From positions 2,294,001-2,358,000 of the forward strand of contig NZ_AP024749.1 of assembly GCF_019702945.1 (NCBI RefSeq): a stretch of DNA of 64,000 bases, read 5' to 3'. Positions 1-8,971 of the stretch are shown here, piece by piece; the stretch's first letter is position 1, and each line of letters starts with the position of its first letter. The translations under genes were made by a program, and so were the position numbers. The notes under the pieces were generated by a model. It had not been told where the DNA came from, made no database searches, and was given only the letters and a program-made list of their open reading frames with translations. This DNA comes from Flavobacterium okayamense (lineage in GTDB: Bacteria; Bacteroidota; Bacteroidia; Flavobacteriales; Flavobacteriaceae).

Positions 1-600
1 AATTCTAATTTTTATCTACTTGGACATTCTTGGGGTGGAATTCTAGCAATGGAATACGCACTAAAATATCAAGACAATATGAAAGGTATGATAATTTCAA
101 ATATGATGTCTAGTTGTCCTGAATATGATAAATATGCTAATGAAGTATTAGCGAAACAAATGAGCCCTGAAGTACTAACAGAACTTATGGAGATTGAAGC
201 CAATAATGATTTTTCAAACCCAAGATACATGGAATTGTTACTTCCTAATTTCTATGAAAAACACATTCTTCGTTTCTCTGCAAAAGATTGGCCAGAACCT
301 GTTAATCGTTCTTTTGCTAAAATGAATCAATCTCTTTATGTAACAATGCAAGGCCCGAGTGAATTTGGAATTGCAGGCAAATTAGAAAACTGGGATAGAA
401 CTGAAGACTTAAAAAAAATTAACATCCCTACATTAGTAATTGGTGCTACACATGACACTATGGATCCTAAATTCATGGAAAAAATGTCAACTATCTTACC
501 TAATGGATCTTTTTTGCTATGTTCTAAAGGAAGTCACATGGCCTTTTATGATGATCAAGAAACGTATTTTAAGGGGTTAATTTCATTCTTGAAAAAGTAA
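1..600 (+). CDS. Proline iminopeptidase-like alpha/beta hydrolase (5' end cut by window)
   Basis: The reading frame is open from base 1, so the N-terminus lies outside the window. It begins with NSNFYLLGHSWGG, the nucleophile elbow (GHSWGG) of alpha/beta hydrolases; the W after Ser is typical of proline iminopeptidases (family S33), which release N-terminal proline from peptides. The C-terminal part holds the likely acid in HDTMDP and the catalytic His in GSHMAFYDD. Between them is a helical cap region rich in Asn and Met. The first internal Met, at base 49, lies after the catalytic Ser, so it cannot be the true start. S33 assignment is good; the exact substrate is inferred. Confidence 0.85.
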   Translation, partial: NSNFYLLGHSWGGILAMEYALKYQDNMKGMIISNMMSSCPEYDKYANEVLAKQMSPEVLTELMEIEANNDFSNPRYMELLLPNFYEKHILRFSAKDWPEPVNRSFAKMNQSLYVTMQGPSEFGIAGKLENWDRTEDLKKINIPTLVIGATHDTMDPKFMEKMSTILPNGSFLLCSKGSHMAFYDDQETYFKGLISFLKK

Positions 601-631
601 TGTTAAGCTTTTAAACTTTTAAACTTTACGT

Positions 632-639
632 TATATTTG
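632..639 (+). promoter_or_regulatory. -7 promoter element for pheT
   Basis: TATATTTG fits the Bacteroidota -7 consensus TAnnTTTG and is followed by CACTC. It lies 22 bases before the pheT start codon. No clear -33 TTG is visible at the usual spacing. Confidence 0.5.
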
Positions 640-660
640 CACTCTTAAATTCGATACAAA

Positions 661-3096
661 ATGCGTATTTCATACAATTGGTTAAAACAATTTATAAAAA
701 CTGATTTAAAAGCCGAAGAAATTTCTGAGATTTTAACCGATTTAGGTTTAGAAGTTGAAGGAGTTGAAAAATTTGAAAGTTTAAAAGGAGGTTTACAAGG
801 TGTTGTAATTGGACATGTACTAACTTGTGTTCAACATTCTAATGCTGATAAACTAAAAGTTACAACTGTAGATTTAGGTAACGGAGAAACTCCTGTACAA
901 ATTGTTTGTGGTGCACCAAACGTTGCCGCTGGACAAAAAGTACCTGTGGCTACAATTGGAACTAAATTATACGACAAAGAAGGAAACGCATTCGAAATTA
1001 AAAAAGGTAAAATTCGCGGTGAAGAAAGTCACGGAATGATTTGCGCAGAGGACGAATTAGGTTTAGGTGAAAGTCATGATGGAATTATGATTTTAGCTGA
1101 TGATTTAAAACCTGGCACTCCAGCTGCTAAAATTTTCAATATAGAAACAGACGAAGTTTTTGAAATTGGTTTAACACCTAATCGTGCAGATGCAATGTCT
1201 CACTTTGGAGTTGCTCGTGATTTGCGTGCTGGACTTGTTCAAAAAGAAAATTCAACAAATTTTGAAATTATCACACCATCGGTAAGTAATTTTAAAATTG
1301 ATAAGAGAACTTTAAAAATTGATGTTTCAGTAGAAGCCGATAAATTAGCACCTCGCTATTGTGGTGTAACCATTTCAGGAATAGAAGTAAAACCTTCTCC
1401 ATCTTGGTTACAAAACAGATTAAAAGCTATTGGATTAACACCAAAGAACAATGTAGTTGACGTTACTAATTATGTTTTACACGAATTAGGACAACCTTTA
1501 CATGCTTTTGATGCTGCAAAAATTAAAGGAAATAAAGTTGTTGTTAAAACTGTTCCAGCTGGAACAAAATTTACAACATTAGATGATGTTGAACGCACTT
1601 TAGATGCAGAAGATTTAATGATTTGTAATGCTGAAGGACCAATGTGTATTGCTGGTGTTTTCGGAGGTAAAGATTCTGGAGTTACGGAAACTACTTCATC
1701 AATTTTCCTTGAAAGCGCATATTTTAATCCAGTTTCGATTCGTAAATCGGCTAAAAGACATGCTTTAAATACAGATGCTTCTTTCCGTTTCGAAAGAGGA
1801 ATCGATCCAACTATTACAGAATACGCTTTAAAACGTGCAGCTCTATTAATTCAAGAAGTGGCAGGTGGCGAAATTACTTCTGATGTAGTTGACATTTATC
1901 CTAAGAAAATTGAAGATTTTCAAGTATTTCTTACGTTCGATAAAATTAAACGCGTTATTGGAGAGGAAATTCCAAAGGAAGTAATAAAGAAAATCTTAGT
2001 TTCATTAGACATAAAAATAAATAATGTTACAGAATCTGGACTTGGTTTAGTAATTCCGTCGTATCGTGTTGATGTACAAAGAGAAATAGATGTAATTGAG
2101 GAAATTTTACGTGTTTATGGTTACAACAACATTAAATTCTCTCAAAAACTAAATGCGACTATTTCAAATTCATCACGTACAGAAGAATTTAAAGTTCAAA
2201 ATATTATAGCCAATCAACTATGTTCATTAGGTTTTAATGAAATGATGGCTAATTCATTAACAAAACCAGAATACGTTTCTTTATCAGAAAGTTTAAAAGA
2301 AGAGTTTACGGTACATATGCTAAATCCTTTAAGTAGTGATTTATCAGTAATGCGTCAATCAATGTTGTTTTCGGCTTTAGAAGCTGTGTCTTTCAACATT
2401 AATCGTAGAAAAACTGATTTAAAACTATTTGAATTCGGAAAAACCTATCATAAGCTACCTTCAGGTTACGATGAAAACAAACATTTAACTTTAACTGTAA
2501 GCGGAAATCGTTCAGATGAAAGTTGGACAAATACCCAACAAAAATCAGATTTCTTCTTATTCAAAGGTTATGTAATGTCTATTCTTTCTAGAATTGGTTT
2601 AGATGCTAAAGTAACAACTTTACCATTTGAAGATGCTATTTACAACGAAGGTTTAGCGTTAGCTGTTGGTAAAGAAACTATATTAGAAATGGGTACAATA
2701 AAGAAACCTATTTTAAAACATTTCGATATTAAACAAGAAGTTTTATTTGCAGATATCTATTGGGATAAAATTCAAAAATACATTTCTAATAAAATTAAAT
2801 TTACTGACATTACAAAATATCCAGAAGTTCGTCGCGATTTAGCTTTATTAGTTGATAGTTCAGTTGCTTTTGAAAATGTGTTTAAAGTTGCAAAACAAAC
2901 AGAAAAGAAATTGTTGAAAGACATCAATTTATTTGACGTTTACGAAGGTAAAAACTTACCTGAAGGAAAGAAATCGTATGCGGTAAGTTTTACTATTCAA
3001 GACGATAACAAAACCTTAAACGACAAAGAAATTGAAAAAATAATGTCGAAGTTACAAACTAATCTTGAAAAAGAATTAGGAGCTACGCTTCGTTAA
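661..3096 (+). CDS. pheT: Phenylalanine--tRNA ligase beta subunit
   Basis: 811 aa, the usual length for bacterial PheT. It charges tRNA-Phe as an alpha2-beta2 enzyme in the cytoplasm. Visible domains are the N-terminal MRISYNWLKQFI, a tRNA-binding OB fold (about residues 40-150, HSNADKLKVTTVDLG), the B3/B4 editing domain (about 215-390), the B5 domain (about 410-480), the catalytic-like core, and a C-terminal ferredoxin-fold anticodon-binding domain (about 715-811, KYPEVRRDLALLVD). pheS is not adjacent, as is common in Bacteroidota, where the two subunits are unlinked. A promoter-like -7 box lies just upstream and a hairpin terminator follows. Confidence 0.97.
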   Translation: MRISYNWLKQFIKTDLKAEEISEILTDLGLEVEGVEKFESLKGGLQGVVIGHVLTCVQHSNADKLKVTTVDLGNGETPVQIVCGAPNVAAGQKVPVATIGTKLYDKEGNAFEIKKGKIRGEESHGMICAEDELGLGESHDGIMILADDLKPGTPAAKIFNIETDEVFEIGLTPNRADAMSHFGVARDLRAGLVQKENSTNFEIITPSVSNFKIDKRTLKIDVSVEADKLAPRYCGVTISGIEVKPSPSWLQNRLKAIGLTPKNNVVDVTNYVLHELGQPLHAFDAAKIKGNKVVVKTVPAGTKFTTLDDVERTLDAEDLMICNAEGPMCIAGVFGGKDSGVTETTSSIFLESAYFNPVSIRKSAKRHALNTDASFRFERGIDPTITEYALKRAALLIQEVAGGEITSDVVDIYPKKIEDFQVFLTFDKIKRVIGEEIPKEVIKKILVSLDIKINNVTESGLGLVIPSYRVDVQREIDVIEEILRVYGYNNIKFSQKLNATISNSSRTEEFKVQNIIANQLCSLGFNEMMANSLTKPEYVSLSESLKEEFTVHMLNPLSSDLSVMRQSMLFSALEAVSFNINRRKTDLKLFEFGKTYHKLPSGYDENKHLTLTVSGNRSDESWTNTQQKSDFFLFKGYVMSILSRIGLDAKVTTLPFEDAIYNEGLALAVGKETILEMGTIKKPILKHFDIKQEVLFADIYWDKIQKYISNKIKFTDITKYPEVRRDLALLVDSSVAFENVFKVAKQTEKKLLKDINLFDVYEGKNLPEGKKSYAVSFTIQDDNKTLNDKEIEKIMSKLQTNLEKELGATLR

Positions 3097-3106
3097 AAAT
3101 GTAATT

Positions 3107-3133
3107 TGTCACACTGAGCGCAGTCGAAGTGTC
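3107..3133. repeat. Short dispersed palindromic element, copy A
   Basis: Begins TGTCACACTGAGC and ends TCGAAGTGTC, so its ends are inverted (GACAC...GTGTC type). A longer relative lies on the opposite strand at 5748-5792. Elements of this look are scattered between genes in many Flavobacteriaceae. Confidence 0.6.
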
Positions 3134-3137
3134 TTAT

Positions 3138-3178
3138 AAAAAAAAACTCCAAAAATACATTTTGGAGTTTTTTTTTAT
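3138..3178. terminator. Bidirectional terminator between pheT and the LRR protein gene
   Basis: AAAACTCCAAAA and TTTTGGAGTTTT form a stem around a short loop, with an A run before and a T run after. It can serve pheT (plus) and the convergent LRR gene (minus). Confidence 0.85.
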
Positions 3179-3189
3179 TTACAATTCTT

Positions 3190-3278
3190 TGTCATTTCGA
3201 ACAAAGTAAGAAACGTGAGTTCATCGTAGCTAAATCTCATTATTTTGATTATGAGACTCCTCCTTTGTCGGAGTGACA
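3190..3278. repeat. MITE-like element with imperfect terminal inverted repeats
   Basis: Left end TGTCATTTCGAACAAAG (3190-3206) is an imperfect inverse complement of right end CTTTGTCGGAGTGACA (3263-3278). The interior contains AAATCTCATTATTTTGATTATGAGA, listed here by position 3231-3256, itself a small inverted repeat. There is no coding capacity. It resembles dispersed intergenic elements of Flavobacteria. Confidence 0.6.
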
Positions 3279-3284
3279 TTTTTT

Positions 3285-5645
3285 TTACTCTTTCACAAAC
3301 TTAGTCGTTGCACTACCTTTTTGTGTATTTACTTTTACGAAATACGTTCCAGCTTCTAAATTGGAAATATCAATAGTTTTAGTCGAATTTGGAATTGCAA
3401 TAACTATTTGACCAACCATATTATAAACCTCAGCTGATTTAATTTCAGCCTGATTTTTAGTTGAAATATTCAATGTTTTTTTTGTTGGATTTGGATACAA
3501 TACAAATTCATTTTCAAAAGGAAAATCTTGATTGCTTAATAAATTATTGATTGTTGTAACATATTCATTTGTTGTTATTGGAAAATTGTAATCGAAATAA
3601 ATATTAGCATCATTACTAAATGTATCGCCAACAGTTAATGTTGGCAAAGTTCTAATTTTAAACGCAACATAACCATCATTGGTAGCATCGTTAAAATCTA
3701 AATTGATGTTCTCAAAAATGAATTCTACTTTGTTGTCTTTAATTCGAGTATAAAATTCATGACTTCCATGTAACGGAACTAAAGTTGACAAATCAAATTT
3801 AGAAGTATCAATCATATCTTTTACAACAATGTTTTCCGCAGAATACGTTCCTGTATTTTCAAAACGAATTACATAATGAACGTATTCTCCAACCATTGAA
3901 ATATCTACCGATTCACCTTCAACACACGTTTTATCATTAGGATCGTAAGAACCAACCACAATTTGACGTAAACTCGATGAATTATTCGACAAATCTTCAT
4001 CAGTATTTGTGGTTGAAATTTCAGAGAAAATTCCTAAAACATCACCATTGTTAACAGCAGGAGTTTCGGTAGGTGAATTTACATTTAATACAACATCTAT
4101 TATTCTAGTTTCAAAAGGTAATAAATTAGTATAGTTCCAACTTAATGTAGTTGTATTAAATGAAGTAGATTGTGAATTAGAAGGTGATGAACTTGAAATA
4201 AAATCTAACACATCTTCTTGATAAGCAAATGTAACTTCGCCATTTTCTACTTGGTTACCTATATTTTTATAAATAATTCTATACTGCGCATCGAAACCAG
4301 GTCGTGCAGGAGTTATTGGAACTAAAACAATTTCAATATTTGAATGTACACCATTTGCTGTAACACAAAAATCTTGCGTAAAAGGACTTGCCTGTGTAGG
4401 GAAATTTACTGTATAACTTTGCGGAGAAATACTAAAATAAGATGGATTTTCTATAACAGGTGTAATAGTATGGTTACCAGCTTGCATGTAGAATTTATAA
4501 TTACCAGAAATATTGGAAATAAAACTTCCTATAGTGCTTCCATTTGTAATGTTAAATTTTAAGTTTGGATAAATAATATCTGATAAGCTACAACCGTCAT
4601 TATTATAATCAAATCTATTATTACCGTTAACTTCATAAAATGTTCCACCAGGCGTAAATGTGCAATATGAATTAGTATGACAATTTGTATAACCCGCTAA
4701 ATCAATTTTTTGTTGTATATAACTAATGTCCTCATAATCACAACAAATAAAATTTAAATTAGGACAGGTATTAATATTTAATGAACTAAAGGCTCCTGGT
4801 CTTCCATTTTTAAGATTTAAATTTTTCAAATATTGGTTACCTGCACAATCAACATTCATAACATTATAATTATTTTCCAAATTAATTTCTTCTAAAAAAG
4901 TACTCCTAACATAAAAATGAATCAGATTTGGATTTTGAGATAAATCTAATGATGTAATGCCCGAATATGTTATAGTTAACCCTTCCAATAATGTGTTATT
5001 CGTTAAATCTATATTGCTTAAACCTCTAAATCTAAGTGTTTTTAAAAGCGTATTATTTGTCAAATTCAAATTTGAAATATTATTAGCTGAACAATCTAAA
5101 TAATCTAAATTGATTAAATTAGACACGTTTAAACTAGATAAATTATTATTAAAGCAATCTATTTTCTCTAATAGGTTATTGTTAGTAAAATCTAATGAAG
5201 TTATATTATTTATATGGCATACCAGAGTTTTTAATTGCGTTAAATTTGATGTATTTAATTGTGTTAAATTATTTATATTACAATAAATAAATTTCAAATT
5301 AACATTGGAAAGTAAGTTTAAATTATTCAATGAGTTATTAGAACAATTTAAATATTCTAAGTTTATAAAAGCTTCTATACCTGTTAAATCAGCAATTGAA
5401 CTATTTTGAACACTTAAGTACTTGATTAAACTTGCTTCACTATATTGAATTTCTCCATCTCCATTTGTATCAATTACATGATAAGAGGTTACAGAACCTG
5501 TAGAACTTGGAGTTTGAGTGGAAGAGATATTTCCTGGGTTACTACTAAGTAATTTTGCTTTAAAATTAGCATCAGGAATATTAACAATTTGCGCATTAGT
5601 TAAAAAACTAAATACAAGAAATAGTAGAAAATAAAGTTTCTTCAT
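3285..5645 (-). CDS. Secreted leucine-rich-repeat protein with T9SS sorting domain
   Basis: 786 aa. An N-terminal signal peptide (MKKLYFLLFLVFSFLTNAQ) is followed by an EF-hand-like DTNGDGEIQYSEA segment (about 59-71). Next come about nine leucine-rich repeats of roughly 21 residues (about 75-310) with the recurring pattern LxCSxNxLxxLNLxxN. A Cys-rich transition leads to a beta-sandwich region, then a domain beginning YDPNDKTCVEG that is common in large flavobacterial surface proteins. The last 75 residues (NEFVLYPNPTKKTLNIST... KFVKE) are a type A C-terminal sorting domain, so secretion through T9SS and attachment at the cell surface are expected. The binding partner is unknown. It has its own -7-like box (TATTTTTG, minus, 5663-5670). 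Confidence 0.88.
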   Translation of the reverse strand: MKKLYFLLFLVFSFLTNAQIVNIPDANFKAKLLSSNPGNISSTQTPSSTGSVTSYHVIDTNGDGEIQYSEASLIKYLSVQNSSIADLTGIEAFINLEYLNCSNNSLNNLNLLSNVNLKFIYCNINNLTQLNTSNLTQLKTLVCHINNITSLDFTNNNLLEKIDCFNNNLSSLNVSNLINLDYLDCSANNISNLNLTNNTLLKTLRFRGLSNIDLTNNTLLEGLTITYSGITSLDLSQNPNLIHFYVRSTFLEEINLENNYNVMNVDCAGNQYLKNLNLKNGRPGAFSSLNINTCPNLNFICCDYEDISYIQQKIDLAGYTNCHTNSYCTFTPGGTFYEVNGNNRFDYNNDGCSLSDIIYPNLKFNITNGSTIGSFISNISGNYKFYMQAGNHTITPVIENPSYFSISPQSYTVNFPTQASPFTQDFCVTANGVHSNIEIVLVPITPARPGFDAQYRIIYKNIGNQVENGEVTFAYQEDVLDFISSSSPSNSQSTSFNTTTLSWNYTNLLPFETRIIDVVLNVNSPTETPAVNNGDVLGIFSEISTTNTDEDLSNNSSSLRQIVVGSYDPNDKTCVEGESVDISMVGEYVHYVIRFENTGTYSAENIVVKDMIDTSKFDLSTLVPLHGSHEFYTRIKDNKVEFIFENINLDFNDATNDGYVAFKIRTLPTLTVGDTFSNDANIYFDYNFPITTNEYVTTINNLLSNQDFPFENEFVLYPNPTKKTLNISTKNQAEIKSAEVYNMVGQIVIAIPNSTKTIDISNLEAGTYFVKVNTQKGSATTKFVKE

Positions 5646-5706
5646 ATAAATAAATTTGAAAGCAAAAATAAGCTAAAAAAGTTTGCACGATAAATTTAAA
5701 TCAAAA

Positions 5707-5738
5707 AAAATCCCGTTTCAATTAAGAAACGGGATTTT
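5707..5738 (-). terminator. Terminator of rpsA
   Basis: AAAATCCCGTTTC and GAAACGGGATTTT make a perfect 13-bp stem with a 6-base loop. The run of A before the stem on the plus strand becomes the U tract for the minus-strand rpsA transcript. Confidence 0.9.
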
Positions 5739-5747
5739 GTATTTATA

Positions 5748-5792
5748 GACACTTAGCTTCTCGACTCCGCTCGAAGTGACGGCTCAGTGTGA
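5748..5792. repeat. Short dispersed palindromic element, copy B
   Basis: Read on the minus strand it starts TCACACTGAGC and ends AGTGTC, like copy A at 3107-3133. It carries extra internal sequence with TCGAGCGGAGTCGA. It lies between the rpsA terminator and the rpsA stop codon, so it is transcribed in the 3' untranslated region. Confidence 0.55.
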
Positions 5793-5806
5793 AAAGGAAT
5801 AAGAGA

Positions 5807-7570
5807 TTATTTTTCTCCTTTTTCCATTTTAGCTTTTAATTCAGCTAATGCATCGATATCACCTAAAGTTGATTTCTCAGCATTGTTTGAAGAAGTTGAA
5901 GTTGTAGCTTCTTTAACAGCTTTTTCTTCTTCTTCACGGAAAATTGCAGTATGAGATGCAACTACTCTTTTGAATTCTTTGTTGAACTCAATTACTTTGA
6001 AGTCAGCAGTATCACCTTTTTTCAATTTTTTACCATCTTCCATTTCTAAATGACGTGAAGGAATAAATGCAACAACATCATCACCGAAATCTACAGTAGC
6101 ACCTTTGTCTACCATTTCTCCGATTGTTCCGTTGTGAATAGTTCCAACAGCGAAAGCATCTTCATGCTTATCCCATGGGTTTGCAGTAGTTTGTTTGTGA
6201 CCTAAAGATAATTTACGACCTTCTACATCTAACTCTAATACTACAACATCCATTTTATCACCTACGTTTACAAATTCAGATGGGTGTTTGATTTTCTTAG
6301 TCCAAGATAAATCAGAAATGTATACTAAACCATCAACACCTTCTTCTAATTCTACGAAGATACCAAAGTTTGTAAAGTTTCTAACTGTACCTGTGTGCTT
6401 AGAACCTACTGGGTATTTAGAAGTAATATCAGTCCAAGGATCTTGCGATAATTGTTTGATACCTAAAGACATTTTACGCTCATCTCTATCTAAAGTTAAG
6501 ATAACCGCTTCTACTTCATCACCAATTTTCATGAAATCTTGAGCTGATCTTAAGTGAGTAGACCAAGACATTTCAGAAACGTGGATTAAACCTTCAACAC
6601 CTTCAGCAACTTCGATGAAAGCACCGTAATCAGCTAAAACAACAACTTTACCTTTTACTTTATCACCAACTTGTAAGTTAGCATCTAAAGCATCCCATGG
6701 ATGAGCTTGTAATTGTTTTAAACCTAATTGGATACGTGTTTTCTCATCATCAAAGTCTAAGATAACTACGTTTAATTTTTGATCTAATTCTAATACTTCA
6801 CTTGGGTGATTGATACGAGACCAAGATAAATCAGTAATGTGGATTAATCCATCTACACCACCTAAGTCAATGAACACACCATAAGAAGTGATGTTTTTCA
6901 CAACTCCTTCTAATACTTGTCCTTTTTCTAATTGACCAATGATTTCTTTCTTTTGTTCTTCGATATCAGCCTCGATAAGTGCTTTGTGAGAAACAACAAC
7001 GTTTTTGAATTCGTGGTTAATTTTTACCACTTTGAATTCCATAGTTTTGTTTACGTATTGATCGTAATCACGAATTGGTTTAACATCAATTTGAGAACCT
7101 GGTAAGAATGCTTCGATTCCGAATACGTCAACGATCATACCACCTTTAGTTCTACATTTAACGAAACCGTTAACGATTTCACCAGACTCATTAGCAGCGA
7201 TAACTCTATCCCATGCTTTGATAGTTCTAGCTTTTCTGTGTGACAATACTAATTGTCCTGTTTTGTCTTCACGAACGTCGATTAAAACTTCTACTTTATC
7301 TCCAACTTTTAAGTTAGGATTGTAACGAAATTCGTTTAAAGAAATAACACCTTCTGATTTAGCATTGATATCAACGATAGCGTCTCTATCAGTAATTCTA
7401 ACTACAACTCCTTCTACAACTTCTTGATCATCTGTTGAAACGAAAGTTTTTGCTACTAAATCTTCGAATTCTTGTAAGTTTTTCTCATCTACTGCATCAA
7501 TTCCTTCTGCGTAATTGTGCCAGTTAAAATTTGCTAAAAACTCTTCTTGTGTTTTGTTAATTTCAGCCAT
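5807..7570 (-). CDS. rpsA: 30S ribosomal protein S1
   Basis: 587 aa with six S1 RNA-binding OB folds in series (approximately residues 48-112, 130-196, 217-284, 302-370, 389-457 and 476-544). The canonical repeats are clearest in domains 3 to 5, each with GVF/AFIDL or IEV followed by GLIHVSEMSW-type strands. S1 binds mRNA at the small ribosomal subunit. The tail is low-complexity and acidic/Ser-rich (EEEEKAVKEATTSTSS). The gene has its own promoter, a leader of about 110 bases able to fold, and a strong terminator, so it is probably monocistronic. In E. coli cmk and rpsA are neighbours; here cmk also lies upstream, with one transporter gene between. Confidence 0.96.
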   Translation of the reverse strand: MAEINKTQEEFLANFNWHNYAEGIDAVDEKNLQEFEDLVAKTFVSTDDQEVVEGVVVRITDRDAIVDINAKSEGVISLNEFRYNPNLKVGDKVEVLIDVREDKTGQLVLSHRKARTIKAWDRVIAANESGEIVNGFVKCRTKGGMIVDVFGIEAFLPGSQIDVKPIRDYDQYVNKTMEFKVVKINHEFKNVVVSHKALIEADIEEQKKEIIGQLEKGQVLEGVVKNITSYGVFIDLGGVDGLIHITDLSWSRINHPSEVLELDQKLNVVILDFDDEKTRIQLGLKQLQAHPWDALDANLQVGDKVKGKVVVLADYGAFIEVAEGVEGLIHVSEMSWSTHLRSAQDFMKIGDEVEAVILTLDRDERKMSLGIKQLSQDPWTDITSKYPVGSKHTGTVRNFTNFGIFVELEEGVDGLVYISDLSWTKKIKHPSEFVNVGDKMDVVVLELDVEGRKLSLGHKQTTANPWDKHEDAFAVGTIHNGTIGEMVDKGATVDFGDDVVAFIPSRHLEMEDGKKLKKGDTADFKVIEFNKEFKRVVASHTAIFREEEEKAVKEATTSTSSNNAEKSTLGDIDALAELKAKMEKGEK

Positions 7571-7603
7571 GCTGATTTAAAAAATTTGTATGTTGAATTT
7601 TTC

Positions 7604-7671
7604 CGGATTTCTAAACAGTAAAAAATACCAACAGTGTTTTACTTAAATAATTGATTCCTAATGGAAATCCG
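7604..7671 (-). promoter_or_regulatory. Structured rpsA mRNA leader (nested hairpins)
   Basis: Within the rpsA 5' untranslated region, CGGATTTC (7604-7611) is the exact inverse complement of GAAATCCG (7664-7671). Nested inside, AGTAAAA (7617-7623) pairs with TTTTACT (7637-7643). The structure sits between the predicted promoter and the start codon and may be a control element for S1 synthesis. The pairings are seen in the sequence; the function is inferred. Confidence 0.5.
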
Positions 7672-7689
7672 TTACTGCCAAAAGGTGCG

Positions 7690-7719
7690 CAAAATTACAA
7701 CTAATTATTGAAATACAAA
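7690..7719 (-). promoter_or_regulatory. rpsA promoter
   Basis: On the minus strand TTTG, 18 bases, then TAATTTTG match the Bacteroidota -33 and -7 consensus. A GC-rich discriminator (CGCACC) follows, similar in character to the stable-RNA promoters in this window. It implies a leader of about 110 bases. Confidence 0.65.
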
Positions 7720-7722
7720 AAC

Positions 7723-8949
7723 TTACGTTGCTTTTTTATGTAGAAAAATCTTAAACAAAAAATAGACTAATAAAACGATAGAAATTAATCCAGAAAAGAA
7801 GAACCATACTTGACTCCAATTAATAATGTTATTCAAAGAAAAGTAACTAGTAATTAAAATTCCACTAAAAAAACTACCTGATAATGAACCAAAACCATTT
7901 ACAAGCATAACCAAAAGTCCTTGAGCTCCTGCTCTAGTTTCTGTTGGTGTATTTTCATCTAAATATAAAGAACCTGGAACAATAAAGAAATCAAATGCCA
8001 ATCCGTAAGATATTGATGATAAAATGACAAATGATAATTCAAAATAGATACTTGCAAGATATAAAAACAAAAACTTACTTATCCATGCAATAAATCCAAA
8101 AACAAATAACCTTTGATTACTGTAGCGTAATAAGAAATAAGGCATGACAATTAAAAACAATAATTCAGAAATTTGTGAGACTGAAACTAATATAGCAGGA
8201 TATTCAACTAAAATTGAATTATTATTAATTGATGAGCTAATTTGATGAATAAAAGCATCTGTATAACCATTGGCAACAATTAAAGCAACTCCAAAAAAGA
8301 ATGCCAATAAATAAAACGGTATTAACTTCTTATTGTTTATCAGGCGTAATACATCAAACCCTAAAACTTGAACCCAATTTTTACCTGTTGCTGGTTTGTG
8401 TACTTTAATACTAGGCATTAGAAATGAAATTCCGAATAAAAGAAATGATGCAATTGCCGAATAATAAAATTGATTCACCGATGCTTCATTGCCAGTTAAG
8501 CTTATAATCCATAAAGCACAAATAAATCCGAAAGTTCCCCAAACTCTAATTTTTGGATAATTAACTTTTACAGAAATTGAGTTTTCATTTAATAATTGAT
8601 AGCTATAGGAAATCAACATGGGTAAAGTTGCCATATATAAAATCATATAGATAAGTAATATCCAGAAAAATGATAACGGATTATCTAAAAGTGGAACAAG
8701 TAGCATAATTATTCCTGCAGTTAGATGTAAAACTCTAAAAACTGTAGTTGTATTTAAATATCGATCACATAAAAAACCAAATAACGAAGGAAATCCAATT
8801 GCCGACAATCCAATTGTTGAATAAATATATCCGAATTGTTCAGGTTGCCAACCCAACGAAAAAAAATAGGTAGCTAAAGTTACTAACCAAGTACCCCAAA
8901 TGAAAAATTGAAAAAAATTGAGTGTTTTTAGCAGTGATTTTACTCCCAT
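7723..8949 (-). CDS. Nucleoside:H+ symporter family MFS transporter (NupG/XapB-like)
   Basis: 408 aa with about 12 hydrophobic segments. The N-terminus (LLKTLNFFQFFIWGTWLVTLATYFF) and the segment GFLCDRYLNTTTVFRVLHL match the nucleoside permease branch of the MFS (NupG/XapB). It would import nucleosides across the inner membrane with protons. It follows cmk by 22 bases on the same strand, which fits a nucleoside-salvage role, and is last in the porQ-cmk-transporter run. A broader sugar or nucleoside specificity cannot be excluded by eye. Confidence 0.82.
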   Translation of the reverse strand: MGVKSLLKTLNFFQFFIWGTWLVTLATYFFSLGWQPEQFGYIYSTIGLSAIGFPSLFGFLCDRYLNTTTVFRVLHLTAGIIMLLVPLLDNPLSFFWILLIYMILYMATLPMLISYSYQLLNENSISVKVNYPKIRVWGTFGFICALWIISLTGNEASVNQFYYSAIASFLLFGISFLMPSIKVHKPATGKNWVQVLGFDVLRLINNKKLIPFYLLAFFFGVALIVANGYTDAFIHQISSSINNNSILVEYPAILVSVSQISELLFLIVMPYFLLRYSNQRLFVFGFIAWISKFLFLYLASIYFELSFVILSSISYGLAFDFFIVPGSLYLDENTPTETRAGAQGLLVMLVNGFGSLSGSFFSGILITSYFSLNNIINWSQVWFFFSGLISIVLLVYFLFKIFLHKKAT

Positions 8950-8971
8950 TTTTAAACTAATGTGTTTAAAA

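Noticed and set aside
3190..3278. Insertion sequence
   Set aside because: Terminal inverted repeats are present but the element has no transposase frame and is only about 90 bases.
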